This document shows positions 7,440 to 14,320 of a stretch of 36,969 bases of DNA, in pieces; the first letter of the stretch is position 1, and each line of letters starts with the position of its first letter. The notes beneath the pieces are model-generated. The model had not been told where the DNA came from. It worked only from the letters and a program-made list of their open reading frames with translations, and did not search any database. The stretch lies in assembly GCA_002687515.1 (NCBI GenBank), contig NZAK01000155.1, forward strand, positions 1-36,969, given 5' to 3'. Source of the stretch: Rhodospirillaceae bacterium (GTDB lineage Bacteria; Pseudomonadota; Alphaproteobacteria; Rhodospirillales; UBA2165). A program made the translations under genes and the position numbers.

Positions 7440-8645
7440 CTATTCTTCTTCGGCCCTGATCAGGGCGGCGCGAATGTCGTCCTCGGTCCAGCGCCAGAAC
7501 ATCGGAATCTTGCGCTGGCGGGCCTCGTCCGTCGTTCCCTGGCCGGAGATGAAGGAGCGCAGGATATCCGGCGTGAACATGTCGTTGTGGTTGTGATAGG
7601 CCCAAAGGGTGATCAATTCGCCGCAATGGGGCCACATGCGGTCGACGATTTTATATAGATAATCGCGGGTCGCGCCCTCGCGCGCGGCTTCGTCATCGCC
7701 GGCCGCCTTTTCCTGAACCAGTAGCTGGCCGATGGCGGTCTTGTTTTTGTCGATTTCCCCGGTTTTGTAATCCATCAACGCCTCAAACAGGTCCATATCC
7801 TCGGCCTTGGGGGCGTCGTAGCCATCTTTCTTGGCGCCGTCCTGCAGGATTTTCCAAAAGGCGTCGGCCTTGGCGCCCCGGTCGCTGACCGATTTCTTGG
7901 GCGGCTCGGCGTCCGTCTTCTTGAACAATCCGCCTTTTTTCTTTTTCGCCTTTTTGCCGCTTTTGGTGGCGGCTTCATCGGCGGAGCGGATGACGGCGCC
8001 GAAATCCTGCATCGCGTTGGTCCACAGAAGCCGGACCACGTTTTCGTTCTCGGGCTTTGAAAATTCCTCGTAGAAGGTTCGTCTAAAAAGTTTGTCCTGA
8101 GAAACGCTGTCGGCCAGATTGCGCACCCGCCGGTGATTCAGGATATCGGACAGCACCTGATCACGGATGGCTTTTTCAAGAGGGCCGGCAAATGCCGGGT
8201 TGAGCACATAGGGAAAGGGCGCTTCGCCGGCTTCCGGGGTTTCCAGATAGAACGGTTCCAGCCGGGAACAAATAAACTCGCAAAAATAATCGGAAAAGGC
8301 ATCCCCGAAATTATCGTGGGTGGGTTCTTCCTGCTCCGGCTTGGCGCCGCCGACGGCGGCCGCGAACTCTTCGTGCAATTCGCCGGCGCGCGCCTTGATG
8401 TGGGCGCGAAACTCGTCGTCCTCCATTTCGCCGCAGGCCTGCAGAAACTGGATGGTCACCTGGGCCGCCTTCAATAGGTCCGGCGGCGGCGTTTCATCTT
8501 CCAACTCGATGATGCCGGCGATGACGCTGTCCACCGTCTTATCGATGGCCGCGATGAGGGTGTCCTTGTCGGCGTCCGGCGGCACCGAGCCGATGGTGGC
8601 CAGAATGTCTTCGAGGTTGATGCTTTCAGCCGCGTCCACGTCCAT
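7440..8645 (-). CDS. Unrecognised acidic protein with a central lysine-rich linker
   Basis: I do not recognise this 401-residue product. It has no signal peptide or membrane segment. An acidic N-terminal region (about residues 1-110) precedes a helical middle part with FSDYFCEFICSRLEPFY near 117. A strongly basic linker follows at about 228-251 (KSGKKAKKKKGGLFKK), then a second helical region ending ALIRAEEE. Codon use matches the neighbouring genes, and the frame is long and free of low-quality signs, so it is probably a real cytosolic protein. The linker suggests two domains, or contact with nucleic acid or membrane phosphates, which is speculation. It lies downstream of the thiolase gene, same strand, after 130 nt. 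Confidence 0.7.
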   Translation of the reverse strand: MDVDAAESINLEDILATIGSVPPDADKDTLIAAIDKTVDSVIAGIIELEDETPPPDLLKAAQVTIQFLQACGEMEDDEFRAHIKARAGELHEEFAAAVGGAKPEQEEPTHDNFGDAFSDYFCEFICSRLEPFYLETPEAGEAPFPYVLNPAFAGPLEKAIRDQVLSDILNHRRVRNLADSVSQDKLFRRTFYEEFSKPENENVVRLLWTNAMQDFGAVIRSADEAATKSGKKAKKKKGGLFKKTDAEPPKKSVSDRGAKADAFWKILQDGAKKDGYDAPKAEDMDLFEALMDYKTGEIDKNKTAIGQLLVQEKAAGDDEAAREGATRDYLYKIVDRMWPHCGELITLWAYHNHNDMFTPDILRSFISGQGTTDEARQRKIPMFWRWTEDDIRAALIRAEEE

Positions 8646-8775
8646 TCATCCCCGTCGTGCGCGTTACGTCCCCTGAACTACAACTTTGGGCGCTCAATAT
8701 AGGCCAGTGCGGCCATCCTTGCCAGATTTCCCTTAAACGAACCTTAACCGCGGCGCGCTCCCTTGGGCATCCGCG

Positions 8776-9909
8776 TCAAAGGGTGCTTTCGGCGCCGAGG
8801 ATTGCCGTCACCTGGGTGGCCAGGATGCCGCCGTTGCCATGCACCAGCGCCGCCTGGGCGCCTTCGATCTGGCGCATCCCGGCGTTGCCGCGCAATTGCT
8901 CGACGGCTTCGGCGAGCAGAAATATTCCGTACATGCCGGGATGCACGCAGCTGAGCCCGCCGCCGTTGGTGTTGACCGGCAGCGAACCGCCGGGGCCGAT
9001 AGTGCCGCCGGCAACGAAACCGCCGCCCTCGCCCTTTTTGCAGAAGCCCAAATCCTCCAGGAACAGAAGCGTGTTGATGGTGAACGCATCATAGAGTTCC
9101 AAAACGTCGATATCGGACGGGCCGAGCCCGGCCATCTGATAGGCGCGCGGGCCGGAACGGGCGGCGCCGGTGACGGTCAGGTCTTCCATCTGGGCGATCT
9201 GGTCATGGCCGACCTCGGCGGCGACGCCCAACAGATAGGCCGGCTTTTGCGGGAAATCCTTGGCCCGGTCGGCGCGGGTCATGATCAGCGCGCCGCCGCC
9301 GTCGGTGATCAGGCAGCAATCGAGGACGGTCAGCGGGTCGGACACCATGCGCGCAGCCAACACCTCGTCGAGCGTCAATTCATCGCGCATCATCGCCTTC
9401 GGATTCTTGGCGGCCCAGGCGCGCGCCGCCACCGCGATCTCGGCCAACTGCTCGCGCGTCGTGCCATATTGGTGCATGTGGCGCGATGCGGCGAGGGCGT
9501 AACCATCGACCAGGCGCATGCCGTAAATTGATTCGTAAGGGGTCGGCACCATGCTGCCGGGCCGCCGCCGGCCGGAACGGGAGTTGCTGCCATAGGTCAC
9601 AAGCGCCACGTCGCAGAGGCCGGCATCGAGGGCCAGCGCCGCCCATTGCACGAAATTGACGAACGACGATCCGCCCAGCATGGTGCTCTCGATCACCTTC
9701 GGATGCAGACCCAGATATTCCACGACCATCGGCGCCGCCAGCCCGGCCGGGCTCAAGACCGCGAAAACGCCGTCGATATCGTTTTTCCGGAGACCGGCAT
9801 CGGCCAACGCCCGCTCCACCGATTGCGCCATCAATTCGAAATGGCTCCAACCTGGAACTTCGCCGAATTCCGAGAGGCCGGCGCCGACAATGGCTGTTTT
9901 TCCGCGCAT
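8776..9909 (-). CDS. SCP2-type thiolase-like protein
   Basis: A 377-residue thiolase-fold protein of the SCP-x / lipid-transfer type. The N-terminus KTAIVGAGLSEFG and the C-terminal NTNGGGLSCVHPGMYG and HGNGGI motifs are clear. The position of the acylated nucleophilic Cys reads STMLGGSSF (residues 76-84), with no Cys, and the second catalytic Cys region is HGNGGI. It therefore probably cannot do classical thiolysis. Related Cys-less proteins (Ltp2-like) act as retro-aldolases with a DUF35 partner. The DUF35 gene lies 3 nt upstream, so a two-subunit complex acting on an acyl-CoA is likely. The actual substrate is unknown. Confidence 0.85.
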   Translation of the reverse strand: MRGKTAIVGAGLSEFGEVPGWSHFELMAQSVERALADAGLRKNDIDGVFAVLSPAGLAAPMVVEYLGLHPKVIESTMLGGSSFVNFVQWAALALDAGLCDVALVTYGSNSRSGRRRPGSMVPTPYESIYGMRLVDGYALAASRHMHQYGTTREQLAEIAVAARAWAAKNPKAMMRDELTLDEVLAARMVSDPLTVLDCCLITDGGGALIMTRADRAKDFPQKPAYLLGVAAEVGHDQIAQMEDLTVTGAARSGPRAYQMAGLGPSDIDVLELYDAFTINTLLFLEDLGFCKKGEGGGFVAGGTIGPGGSLPVNTNGGGLSCVHPGMYGIFLLAEAVEQLRGNAGMRQIEGAQAALVHGNGGILATQVTAILGAESTL

Positions 9910-9912
9910 CGC

Positions 9913-10314
9913 TCAGCCCTCCGCTTCGGCGGCATGAAAGATGATGAAGGGGCCGGCTTCGCCGCCGTCGGCGATGGCGTGGCTCAGCTGCATGCCGATC
10001 ATGACCTCTTCGGGGGCGATGCCCTCGACGCGGCTGGTCATGCGCGGCCCTTCCTCCAACTCGACGATGCAGACATTGTAATCGCCGCCCCGGTCGGGCC
10101 GCCGCCGCCCTACCGTGGTGGCGTAAACCCGCGCCCGCCCGCTGGCGGTCCGCCATTGAAGCGCCGAGGCGCCGCAATGGGGGCAAAGATGGCGCGGATA
10201 GAACAGGTATTTGCCGCATTCCTCGCATTGCTGGATTTTAAACTCGCCGTTTTCCAGGTTCTCCCGGTAAATCTGGTCCGGGCCCGGCGTGCCCGCCATT
10301 TGCTTGTCGTTCAT
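9913..10314 (-). CDS. Zn-ribbon / OB-fold protein (DUF35) partner of the thiolase
   Basis: A 133-residue two-part protein. It has an N-terminal rubredoxin-like zinc ribbon with Cys30, Cys33, Cys44 and Cys47 (CEECGKY and CPHCGAS), then an OB-fold with the strand ARVYATTVGRR and the EEGPRMTSRV region. DUF35 proteins bind acyl-CoA and dock onto SCP2-type thiolases. The gene ends 3 nt before the thiolase start, consistent with equal production of a complex. It begins 37 nt after folD ends, so it may be co-transcribed with the yggT-DUF167-folD cluster. Confidence 0.88.
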   Translation of the reverse strand: MNDKQMAGTPGPDQIYRENLENGEFKIQQCEECGKYLFYPRHLCPHCGASALQWRTASGRARVYATTVGRRRPDRGGDYNVCIVELEEGPRMTSRVEGIAPEEVMIGMQLSHAIADGGEAGPFIIFHAAEAEG

Positions 10315-10351
10315 TTCTCATTACCCCCCATATAATCCGGTCCGGTACCGC

Positions 10352-11245
10352 TCAGCCTTCCGGCACCTCGACATCGTTTTGCGCGCAGGCCGCCGCCACG
10401 GTGTTGCGTAACAGGCACGCGATGGTCATCGGGCCGACCCCGCCCGGCACCGGCGTGATGGCGCCGGCGACGGCGGCGGCTTCCTGGTAATCGACATCGC
10501 CGGCCAGCTTGCTCTTGCCGTCGGCGTCCGGCGCCAGGCGGTTGATGCCGACATCGATCACCGTCGCGCCCGGCTTGATCCAATCGCCCTTGACCATGTG
10601 CGCGCGCCCGACGGCGGCGACCAGGATATCGGCGCGGGCGCATTCGGCGGCCAGATCGCGGGTGCGCGAATGGGCGATGGTGACGGTGCAGTGTTCACGA
10701 AGCAAAAGCGCCGCCATCGGCTTGCCGACGATGTTGGAACGGCCGAGCACCATGGCGCGCAAGCCCGACAAATCGTCGCCAAGCTGCTCCTTGATCAGCA
10801 TCAGGCAGCCCAAGGGCGTGCACGGCACCAAGCCGGGCACGCCGGTGGCCAGCTTGCCGGCATTGTAAACGTGGAACCCGTCGACATCCTTGCCCGGGTC
10901 GATTTCCGCCAGCACCGCCTGTTCGTCGATGTGATCGGGCAGCGGCAGCTGCACCAGGATGCCGTTCACCGCCGGATCGCCGTTGAGCCCGTCGATCAGG
11001 GTCAAAAGCTCTTTTTGCGTGGTTTCGTCCGGCAGTTTGTGTTCGAAGGATTTGATGCCGGCCTCGGCGCACATCTTGTTCTTGTTGCGCACATAAATTT
11101 CGCTGGCCGGATCGTTGCCGACCAGTACCACGGCCAGGCCCGGCGATAAATTATGGCTGTCCTTCAATTCGCGCACCTGGTCGGCGACGCGCCCGCGCAA
11201 GCCTTCCGCGAATGCCTTGCCATCGATGCGCTTTGCCTCGGCCAT
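10352..11245 (-). CDS. folD: Bifunctional methylenetetrahydrofolate dehydrogenase / cyclohydrolase
   Basis: FolD (297 residues) interconverts 5,10-methylene-, methenyl- and 10-formyl-tetrahydrofolate with NADP, feeding purine synthesis and formyl-Met-tRNA. Seen are the YVRNKNKMC helix with the catalytic Lys, [14 protein letters not shown], the PGKDVDGFH signature, the NADP loop [11 protein letters not shown], and the C-terminal [12 protein letters not shown] chose ATG 11245 with AAGGAG 8 nt upstream; a GTG one codon earlier is possible. The ATG overlaps the TGA of the preceding DUF167 gene by one base, implying translational coupling. Confidence 0.97.
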   Translation of the reverse strand: MAEAKRIDGKAFAEGLRGRVADQVRELKDSHNLSPGLAVVLVGNDPASEIYVRNKNKMCAEAGIKSFEHKLPDETTQKELLTLIDGLNGDPAVNGILVQLPLPDHIDEQAVLAEIDPGKDVDGFHVYNAGKLATGVPGLVPCTPLGCLMLIKEQLGDDLSGLRAMVLGRSNIVGKPMAALLLREHCTVTIAHSRTRDLAAECARADILVAAVGRAHMVKGDWIKPGATVIDVGINRLAPDADGKSKLAGDVDYQEAAAVAGAITPVPGGVGPMTIACLLRNTVAAACAQNDVEVPEG

Positions 11246-11625
11246 CACGCCGTCTCCTTCATGTTCCTTGGCTTTGGCCGGTCCGCGGCCAATTTGTCAA
11301 GCCAGGGCGCCAGCCGCGCCGCTAATTCTTGCGGATCGCCCGAGACCAAAACGGTTTTGCGGCGGCCGGTCAATCCCCGGATTATGGAAATGTCCGATTT
11401 CGGCAGCTTCCATTGGCGCGACAGCAATTTGATCAGCGCCGCGTTGGCCTTGCCGCTTTCGGGCGGGGCGGTGACCGAAACCTTGATGCGGGCGCCACCG
11501 TCGGCGTCCGCCGCGATCCCGTTCACGCCATTCCTGGATGCCTTCGGCGTCAGGCGGACGGCGACCCTCAGGCCGCCGGCGTGCACCGCCACCGGCGAGG
11601 CGATTTCAGATGACGGCACCGCCAT
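11245..11625 (-). CDS. DUF167 (YggU) family protein
   Basis: A 126-residue protein of the conserved DUF167/YggU family, function unknown. The core [14 protein letters not shown], then [20 protein letters not shown] and [15 protein letters not shown], is diagnostic. The N-terminus (about 15 residues) and a basic C-terminal tail extend beyond the usual ~100 residues. It overlaps the yggT gene upstream by 20 nt and folD downstream by one base. The yggT-DUF167 pairing is common in proteobacteria. Confidence 0.92.
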   Translation of the reverse strand: MAVPSSEIASPVAVHAGGLRVAVRLTPKASRNGVNGIAADADGGARIKVSVTAPPESGKANAALIKLLSRQWKLPKSDISIIRGLTGRRKTVLVSGDPQELAARLAPWLDKLAADRPKPRNMKETA

Positions 11626-11893
11626 ATTCGCGAATCAGATTGCGCAAAAAGAAGATGATCAAGATCAGCACGATCGGCGAAAGATCGATGCCGCCGATAA
11701 AGGGGATGATGCGCCGGATCGGACGCAGCGCCGGCTCGGTGATCTTGAACAGGAAGTCGGACACCAGGTAGACGAATCTATTGCTGGTGTTGATGACCCC
11801 GCCATAGCTGAGCCAGCTCATCACCGCGGCGATGATGATGCACCACATATAAAGCCCAAGGACGGTATCGGCGAGGATCAGGATCGATTGCAT
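11606..11893 (-). CDS. YggT family membrane protein
   Basis: A 95-residue protein with two hydrophobic segments, about residues 3-28 and 70-86, separated by the family signature FLFKITEPALRPIRRIIP. YggT proteins are small integral membrane proteins, linked in some bacteria to osmotic-shock tolerance or cell division. It is the first gene of the minus-strand cluster yggT-DUF167-folD(-DUF35-thiolase) and diverges from the tRNA-Ala gene. Confidence 0.9.
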   Translation of the reverse strand: MQSILILADTVLGLYMWCIIIAAVMSWLSYGGVINTSNRFVYLVSDFLFKITEPALRPIRRIIPFIGGIDLSPIVLILIIFFLRNLIREYGGAVI

Positions 11894-11979
11894 GGAATTT
11901 CGCAGCGCTCTTTTCGGCGTGAAGCTCGTTGAAACTAACGGGCGCGGAAAGCCGTGACAAGGGGATTGCCGCCAGCCGC

Positions 11980-12008
11980 TTGACAGCCTTGGGGCGGCGA
12001 CACATTAT
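11980..12008 (+). promoter_or_regulatory. Sigma-70-type promoter of tRNA-Ala
   Basis: A perfect -35 box TTGACA (11980-11985) and a -10 box CATTAT (12003-12008), separated by 17 bp. Initiation would fall near 12015, about 43 nt before the mature tRNA 5' end. Confidence 0.8.
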
Positions 12009-12057
12009 CCGGCCACTTTTTTTCCGGCGCGCGCCGAGCCCGCCGGTAAGGCGATTT

Positions 12058-12133
12058 GGGGCCGTAGCTCAGTTGGGAGAGCGCCACGTTCGCAACGTGG
12101 AGGTCAGGGGTTCGATTCCCCTCGGCTCCACCA
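12058..12133 (+). tRNA. tRNA-Ala (anticodon CGC)
   Basis: A complete 76-nt cloverleaf. The acceptor arm GGGGCCG (12058-12064) pairs with CGGCTCC (12123-12129) and includes the G3-U70 wobble that is the alanine identity element. The anticodon stem is CCACG/CGTGG around loop TTCGCAA, giving anticodon CGC at 12091-12093, which reads GCG. The T arm is AGGGG-TTCGATT-CCCCT, and the CCA end is encoded. Bases immediately after CCA (CAGGCTTCGCTCT, counted from the final CA) match the palindromic repeat around the GIY-YIG gene, so a mobile unit abuts the tRNA 3' end. Confidence 0.97.
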
Positions 12134-12154
12134 GGCTTCGCTCTGTCCGGCCCG

Positions 12155-13432
12155 GAGACATAGGTAACAGAATGTACCTAAGACATGGGTGACACCCTCG
12201 TGCCGAACGGGTTGTCGATAGTCTGCAATGTTTTCTGTTCCAAGTCGATATAACCGAGATCGTGGTGCATAAAGCTGACCAGCCAGATACCGTCGTCCAT
12301 CTCCTTTATTCCGAGCCTTTGTCCGGCCATGACGGTTGATATGTTTATCTTCTTTTTGTGCATGCAAATGCGCCCGCAGGCGGTGACCAGGATGTCCTTG
12401 TCATGGAAGGGGTATTCCACTTCGGGCAATCCATTGTAGGGTCGTTTTGAAGATGAGTAGACCTCTTGCGGGCACTTCATATTGAGCGCCTCGTGGGGTC
12501 TTTCGGTATTGAATTCACTGATAAAATCATCGAAGCGCGCCTGCTGCTGAAGGCTGTTCATTTGTGCGGGCCTTGTTGTTTCTTTCTTGAGGGTCAAATG
12601 CATACGCTCATGACGGCCGTTCTGCTGCGGGTGGCCGGGTTTGATGCGCTCGATATTGATGCCTAATCGCAGCCACCACACGGACAGCTTTGAGAGATTG
12701 TAGAGACCGTTGGGGCTGGCGAAGGGCAGGCCGTTATCGGTGCGCATGGCATCGGGCAGGCCGCGTTCTTCAAACAGGCGCTGGAAGGCCGTGAAGGCGG
12801 TTATCTCCTTTGTGGACTCAAGCGCTTCGCACATCAGGAGAAAGCGGGAAACCTGGTCCGTGACCGTTAGGGGGTAACAATATTGCCGGTTGCCAAGCTT
12901 GAACTCGCCCTTGAAATCAGCACACCACAGCTGATTGGGCGCCAGGGCTTGCGACAGGGGAGTACCTTCAGCCTTATTGCGCCGTCTTTGGCGTCCCCGT
13001 TTGACTAGGCCGTGGCGGTCAAGAACGGCATGCACCGTGCTCTTGGCCGGAATGCGTACATCACCGGCCAGCCGCCTGACCAACAGCTCCCGGATCTTCC
13101 TGGCGCCCCAATGGGGCTTCTCCTTCTTGAGGCGCACAATCATCTGTTCAATCGGCTCGGGCAGTTGGTTGGCATAACGCACCGGGCGCCGGGAGCGATC
13201 GCTGAGCGCCTCAAGGCCGTATTCCTTATAGCGGTTGAAGATTTTGTAGCCGGTCTTTCGGGATATCCCGAAAGACCGGCACACCACACTCATGCCCTCG
13301 CCATCCAGCAAACGGGCAACAAATCGTAGACGCTCTTCCATAACCGAACTCTCTTTCCACGGCATCAACACCTCCAGATTAAATGCTGGAAGTGTTACCC
13401 ATGTGTCCGGTACAAACTGTTACCTATCTCTC
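12155..13432 (-). mobile_element. IS481-family insertion sequence, about 1.28 kb
   Basis: The element is bounded by imperfect inverted repeats of about 41 bp. The left end (from 12155) reads GAGACATAGGTAACAG, and the right end (from 13432, reverse strand) reads GAGAGATAGGTAACAG; both continue with TGTACC and then ACATGGGT.ACAC. It carries a single transposase gene whose stop codon lies inside the left repeat. No clear target-site duplication is visible, so the exact ends are approximate. It separates tRNA-Ala from the GIY-YIG unit. Confidence 0.88.
12178..13365 (-). CDS. IS481-family transposase
   Basis: A 395-residue DDE transposase that would excise and integrate this insertion sequence. 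An N-terminal helix-turn-helix (SVVCRSFGISRKTGYKIFNR) precedes an integrase core with Asp150 (LWCADFKGEF), Asp210 (MRTDNGLPFASP) and Glu253 (QQNGRHERMHLT), plus the family's FNTERPHEALNMKCPQEVY. An additional ~80-residue C-terminal part follows. I chose ATG 13365, with GGAGG 5 nt upstream. The frame is uninterrupted and all catalytic residues are present, so the element may still be active. Confidence 0.93.
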   Translation of the reverse strand: MPWKESSVMEERLRFVARLLDGEGMSVVCRSFGISRKTGYKIFNRYKEYGLEALSDRSRRPVRYANQLPEPIEQMIVRLKKEKPHWGARKIRELLVRRLAGDVRIPAKSTVHAVLDRHGLVKRGRQRRRNKAEGTPLSQALAPNQLWCADFKGEFKLGNRQYCYPLTVTDQVSRFLLMCEALESTKEITAFTAFQRLFEERGLPDAMRTDNGLPFASPNGLYNLSKLSVWWLRLGINIERIKPGHPQQNGRHERMHLTLKKETTRPAQMNSLQQQARFDDFISEFNTERPHEALNMKCPQEVYSSSKRPYNGLPEVEYPFHDKDILVTACGRICMHKKKINISTVMAGQRLGIKEMDDGIWLVSFMHHDLGYIDLEQKTLQTIDNPFGTRVSPMS

Positions 13433-13442
13433 AGGTCGCTCA

Positions 13443-13524
13443 CTCTTCGAGCTACGCCTGGCAGGCCACTTGCCTGACGGGCGTGGCGAGTTAGAGCGAA
13501 GCCTGCCCGGCGTAGCTCGAAGAG
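13443..13524. repeat. Palindromic repeat upstream of the GIY-YIG gene
   Basis: Arms of 24 nt at 13443-13466 and 13501-13524 are complementary with one mismatch. Each arm runs CTCTTCGAGCTACGCC and ends in a GGCAGGC-type tip. The 34-nt interior contains a smaller GCAGGC/GCCTG hairpin. It could fold into a long stem-loop ending 18 nt before the GIY-YIG start codon. The same arm recurs at 13806, and its distal flank CAGGCTTCGCTC also follows the tRNA-Ala CCA. Confidence 0.85.
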
Positions 13525-13542
13525 CGAAGCGGGGCTATACTC

Positions 13543-13785
13543 ATGAAGTATGTCTACCTCCTCAGAAGCGAATCCCAACCCGACCAAACCTATGTCGGAA
13601 TGACATCGGACCTGAAGGCCCGTATCGACAAGCACAACAGCGGTGGCTCACCTCACACGTCCAAGTTTAAGCCGTGGCGACTTGTTACCTACGTTTCTTT
13701 TTCCAATGAGGAAAAGGCTCGTGATTTTGAGGTCTATTTAAAAAGCCACTCTGGCCGCGCCTTCGCCAACAAACGGCTATGGTGA
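13543..13785 (+). CDS. Small GIY-YIG domain protein, repeat-associated
   Basis: An 80-residue single-domain protein of the small UPF0213/URI-like group. It has the core MKYVYLLRS ... QTYVGMTSDLKARIDKHNSG, where VYL and YVG stand for the GIY-YIG pair and Arg27 is the usual catalytic Arg, and ends with FEVYLKSHSGRAFANKRLW. Proteins of this group occur in many proteobacteria next to palindromic repeats and tRNAs, and their function is not established. It has palindromic repeat copies on both sides and is separated from tRNA-Ala by the IS481 element. No strong ribosome-binding site is visible. Confidence 0.88.
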   Translation: MKYVYLLRSESQPDQTYVGMTSDLKARIDKHNSGGSPHTSKFKPWRLVTYVSFSNEEKARDFEVYLKSHSGRAFANKRLW

Positions 13786-13805
13786 GGCATATATTCGAAA
13801 ATTCG

Positions 13806-13829
13806 CTCTTCGAGCTACGCCTGGCAGGC
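13806..13829 (+). repeat. Third copy of the GIY-YIG-associated repeat arm
   Basis: This 24-nt block is identical to the upstream arm at 13443-13466, in the same orientation, 21 nt after the GIY-YIG stop codon. Its continuation CGTCGCCTGACC resembles CACTTGCCTGACGG in the first copy. No inverted partner follows, so the right side of the unit may be truncated. Confidence 0.8.
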
Positions 13830-13982
13830 CCGTCGCCTGACCGCACCGCCACGTCACCCGGATTTAATCCGACAATGCCCGATGGAACGAAAATCCCTTC
13901 CAGTGGAACTGGGGCCGGGGTATGATCGGAGAGGATTTGAGGGCTATCGGGCTTAGGATATTGGTCAAACGGGAGAGAGAAC

Positions 13983-14300
13983 ATGATCACGGTTTTGGTT
14001 CAATACAAGCTGAGGGACGGCACCACCCGCGAGCAGGCGCGTAAGTCCTCGGAAGCGGCGGCGCCCCGGTTCCAGGGTCTGGACGGCTTGTACCGCAAGT
14101 GTTTCCTCTATCAAGAGAGCGGCACCGGCGGCGGCTTCTACGAGTGGGAGAGCCGGGAAAAGGCCGCGGCCTTCCATAGCGAGGCCTGGCTGGATCGGAT
14201 GCAGGAGCAGATGGGCTCGCGGCCCACGGTCACCTATTTCGAAACCGCCGTGGTGGTCGATAACACCAAGGGCGACATTCAGATCGAGGCGGCCGAATAG
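13983..14300 (+). CDS. YdhR-like dimeric alpha/beta-barrel protein
   Basis: A 105-residue protein resembling the YdhR group of ABM-like ferredoxin-fold proteins, annotated as putative monooxygenases or heme/aromatic binders. A first strand ITVLVQYKL, then PRFQGLDGLYRKCFL, the GGGFYEWESREKAAAFHSE stretch, and PTVTYFETAVVV fit the family's alternating pattern. GGGAGAGAG just before the ATG is a good ribosome-binding site. The GMC oxidoreductase starts 20 nt after it ends, so the two are probably co-transcribed. Confidence 0.75.
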   Translation: MITVLVQYKLRDGTTREQARKSSEAAAPRFQGLDGLYRKCFLYQESGTGGGFYEWESREKAAAFHSEAWLDRMQEQMGSRPTVTYFETAVVVDNTKGDIQIEAAE

Positions 14301-14320
14301 CCGACCACGGCGATCCAACC

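Noticed and set aside
12130-13445. Target-site duplication for the IS481 element
   Set aside because: The bases flanking the two inverted repeats do not match convincingly, so no duplication is claimed.
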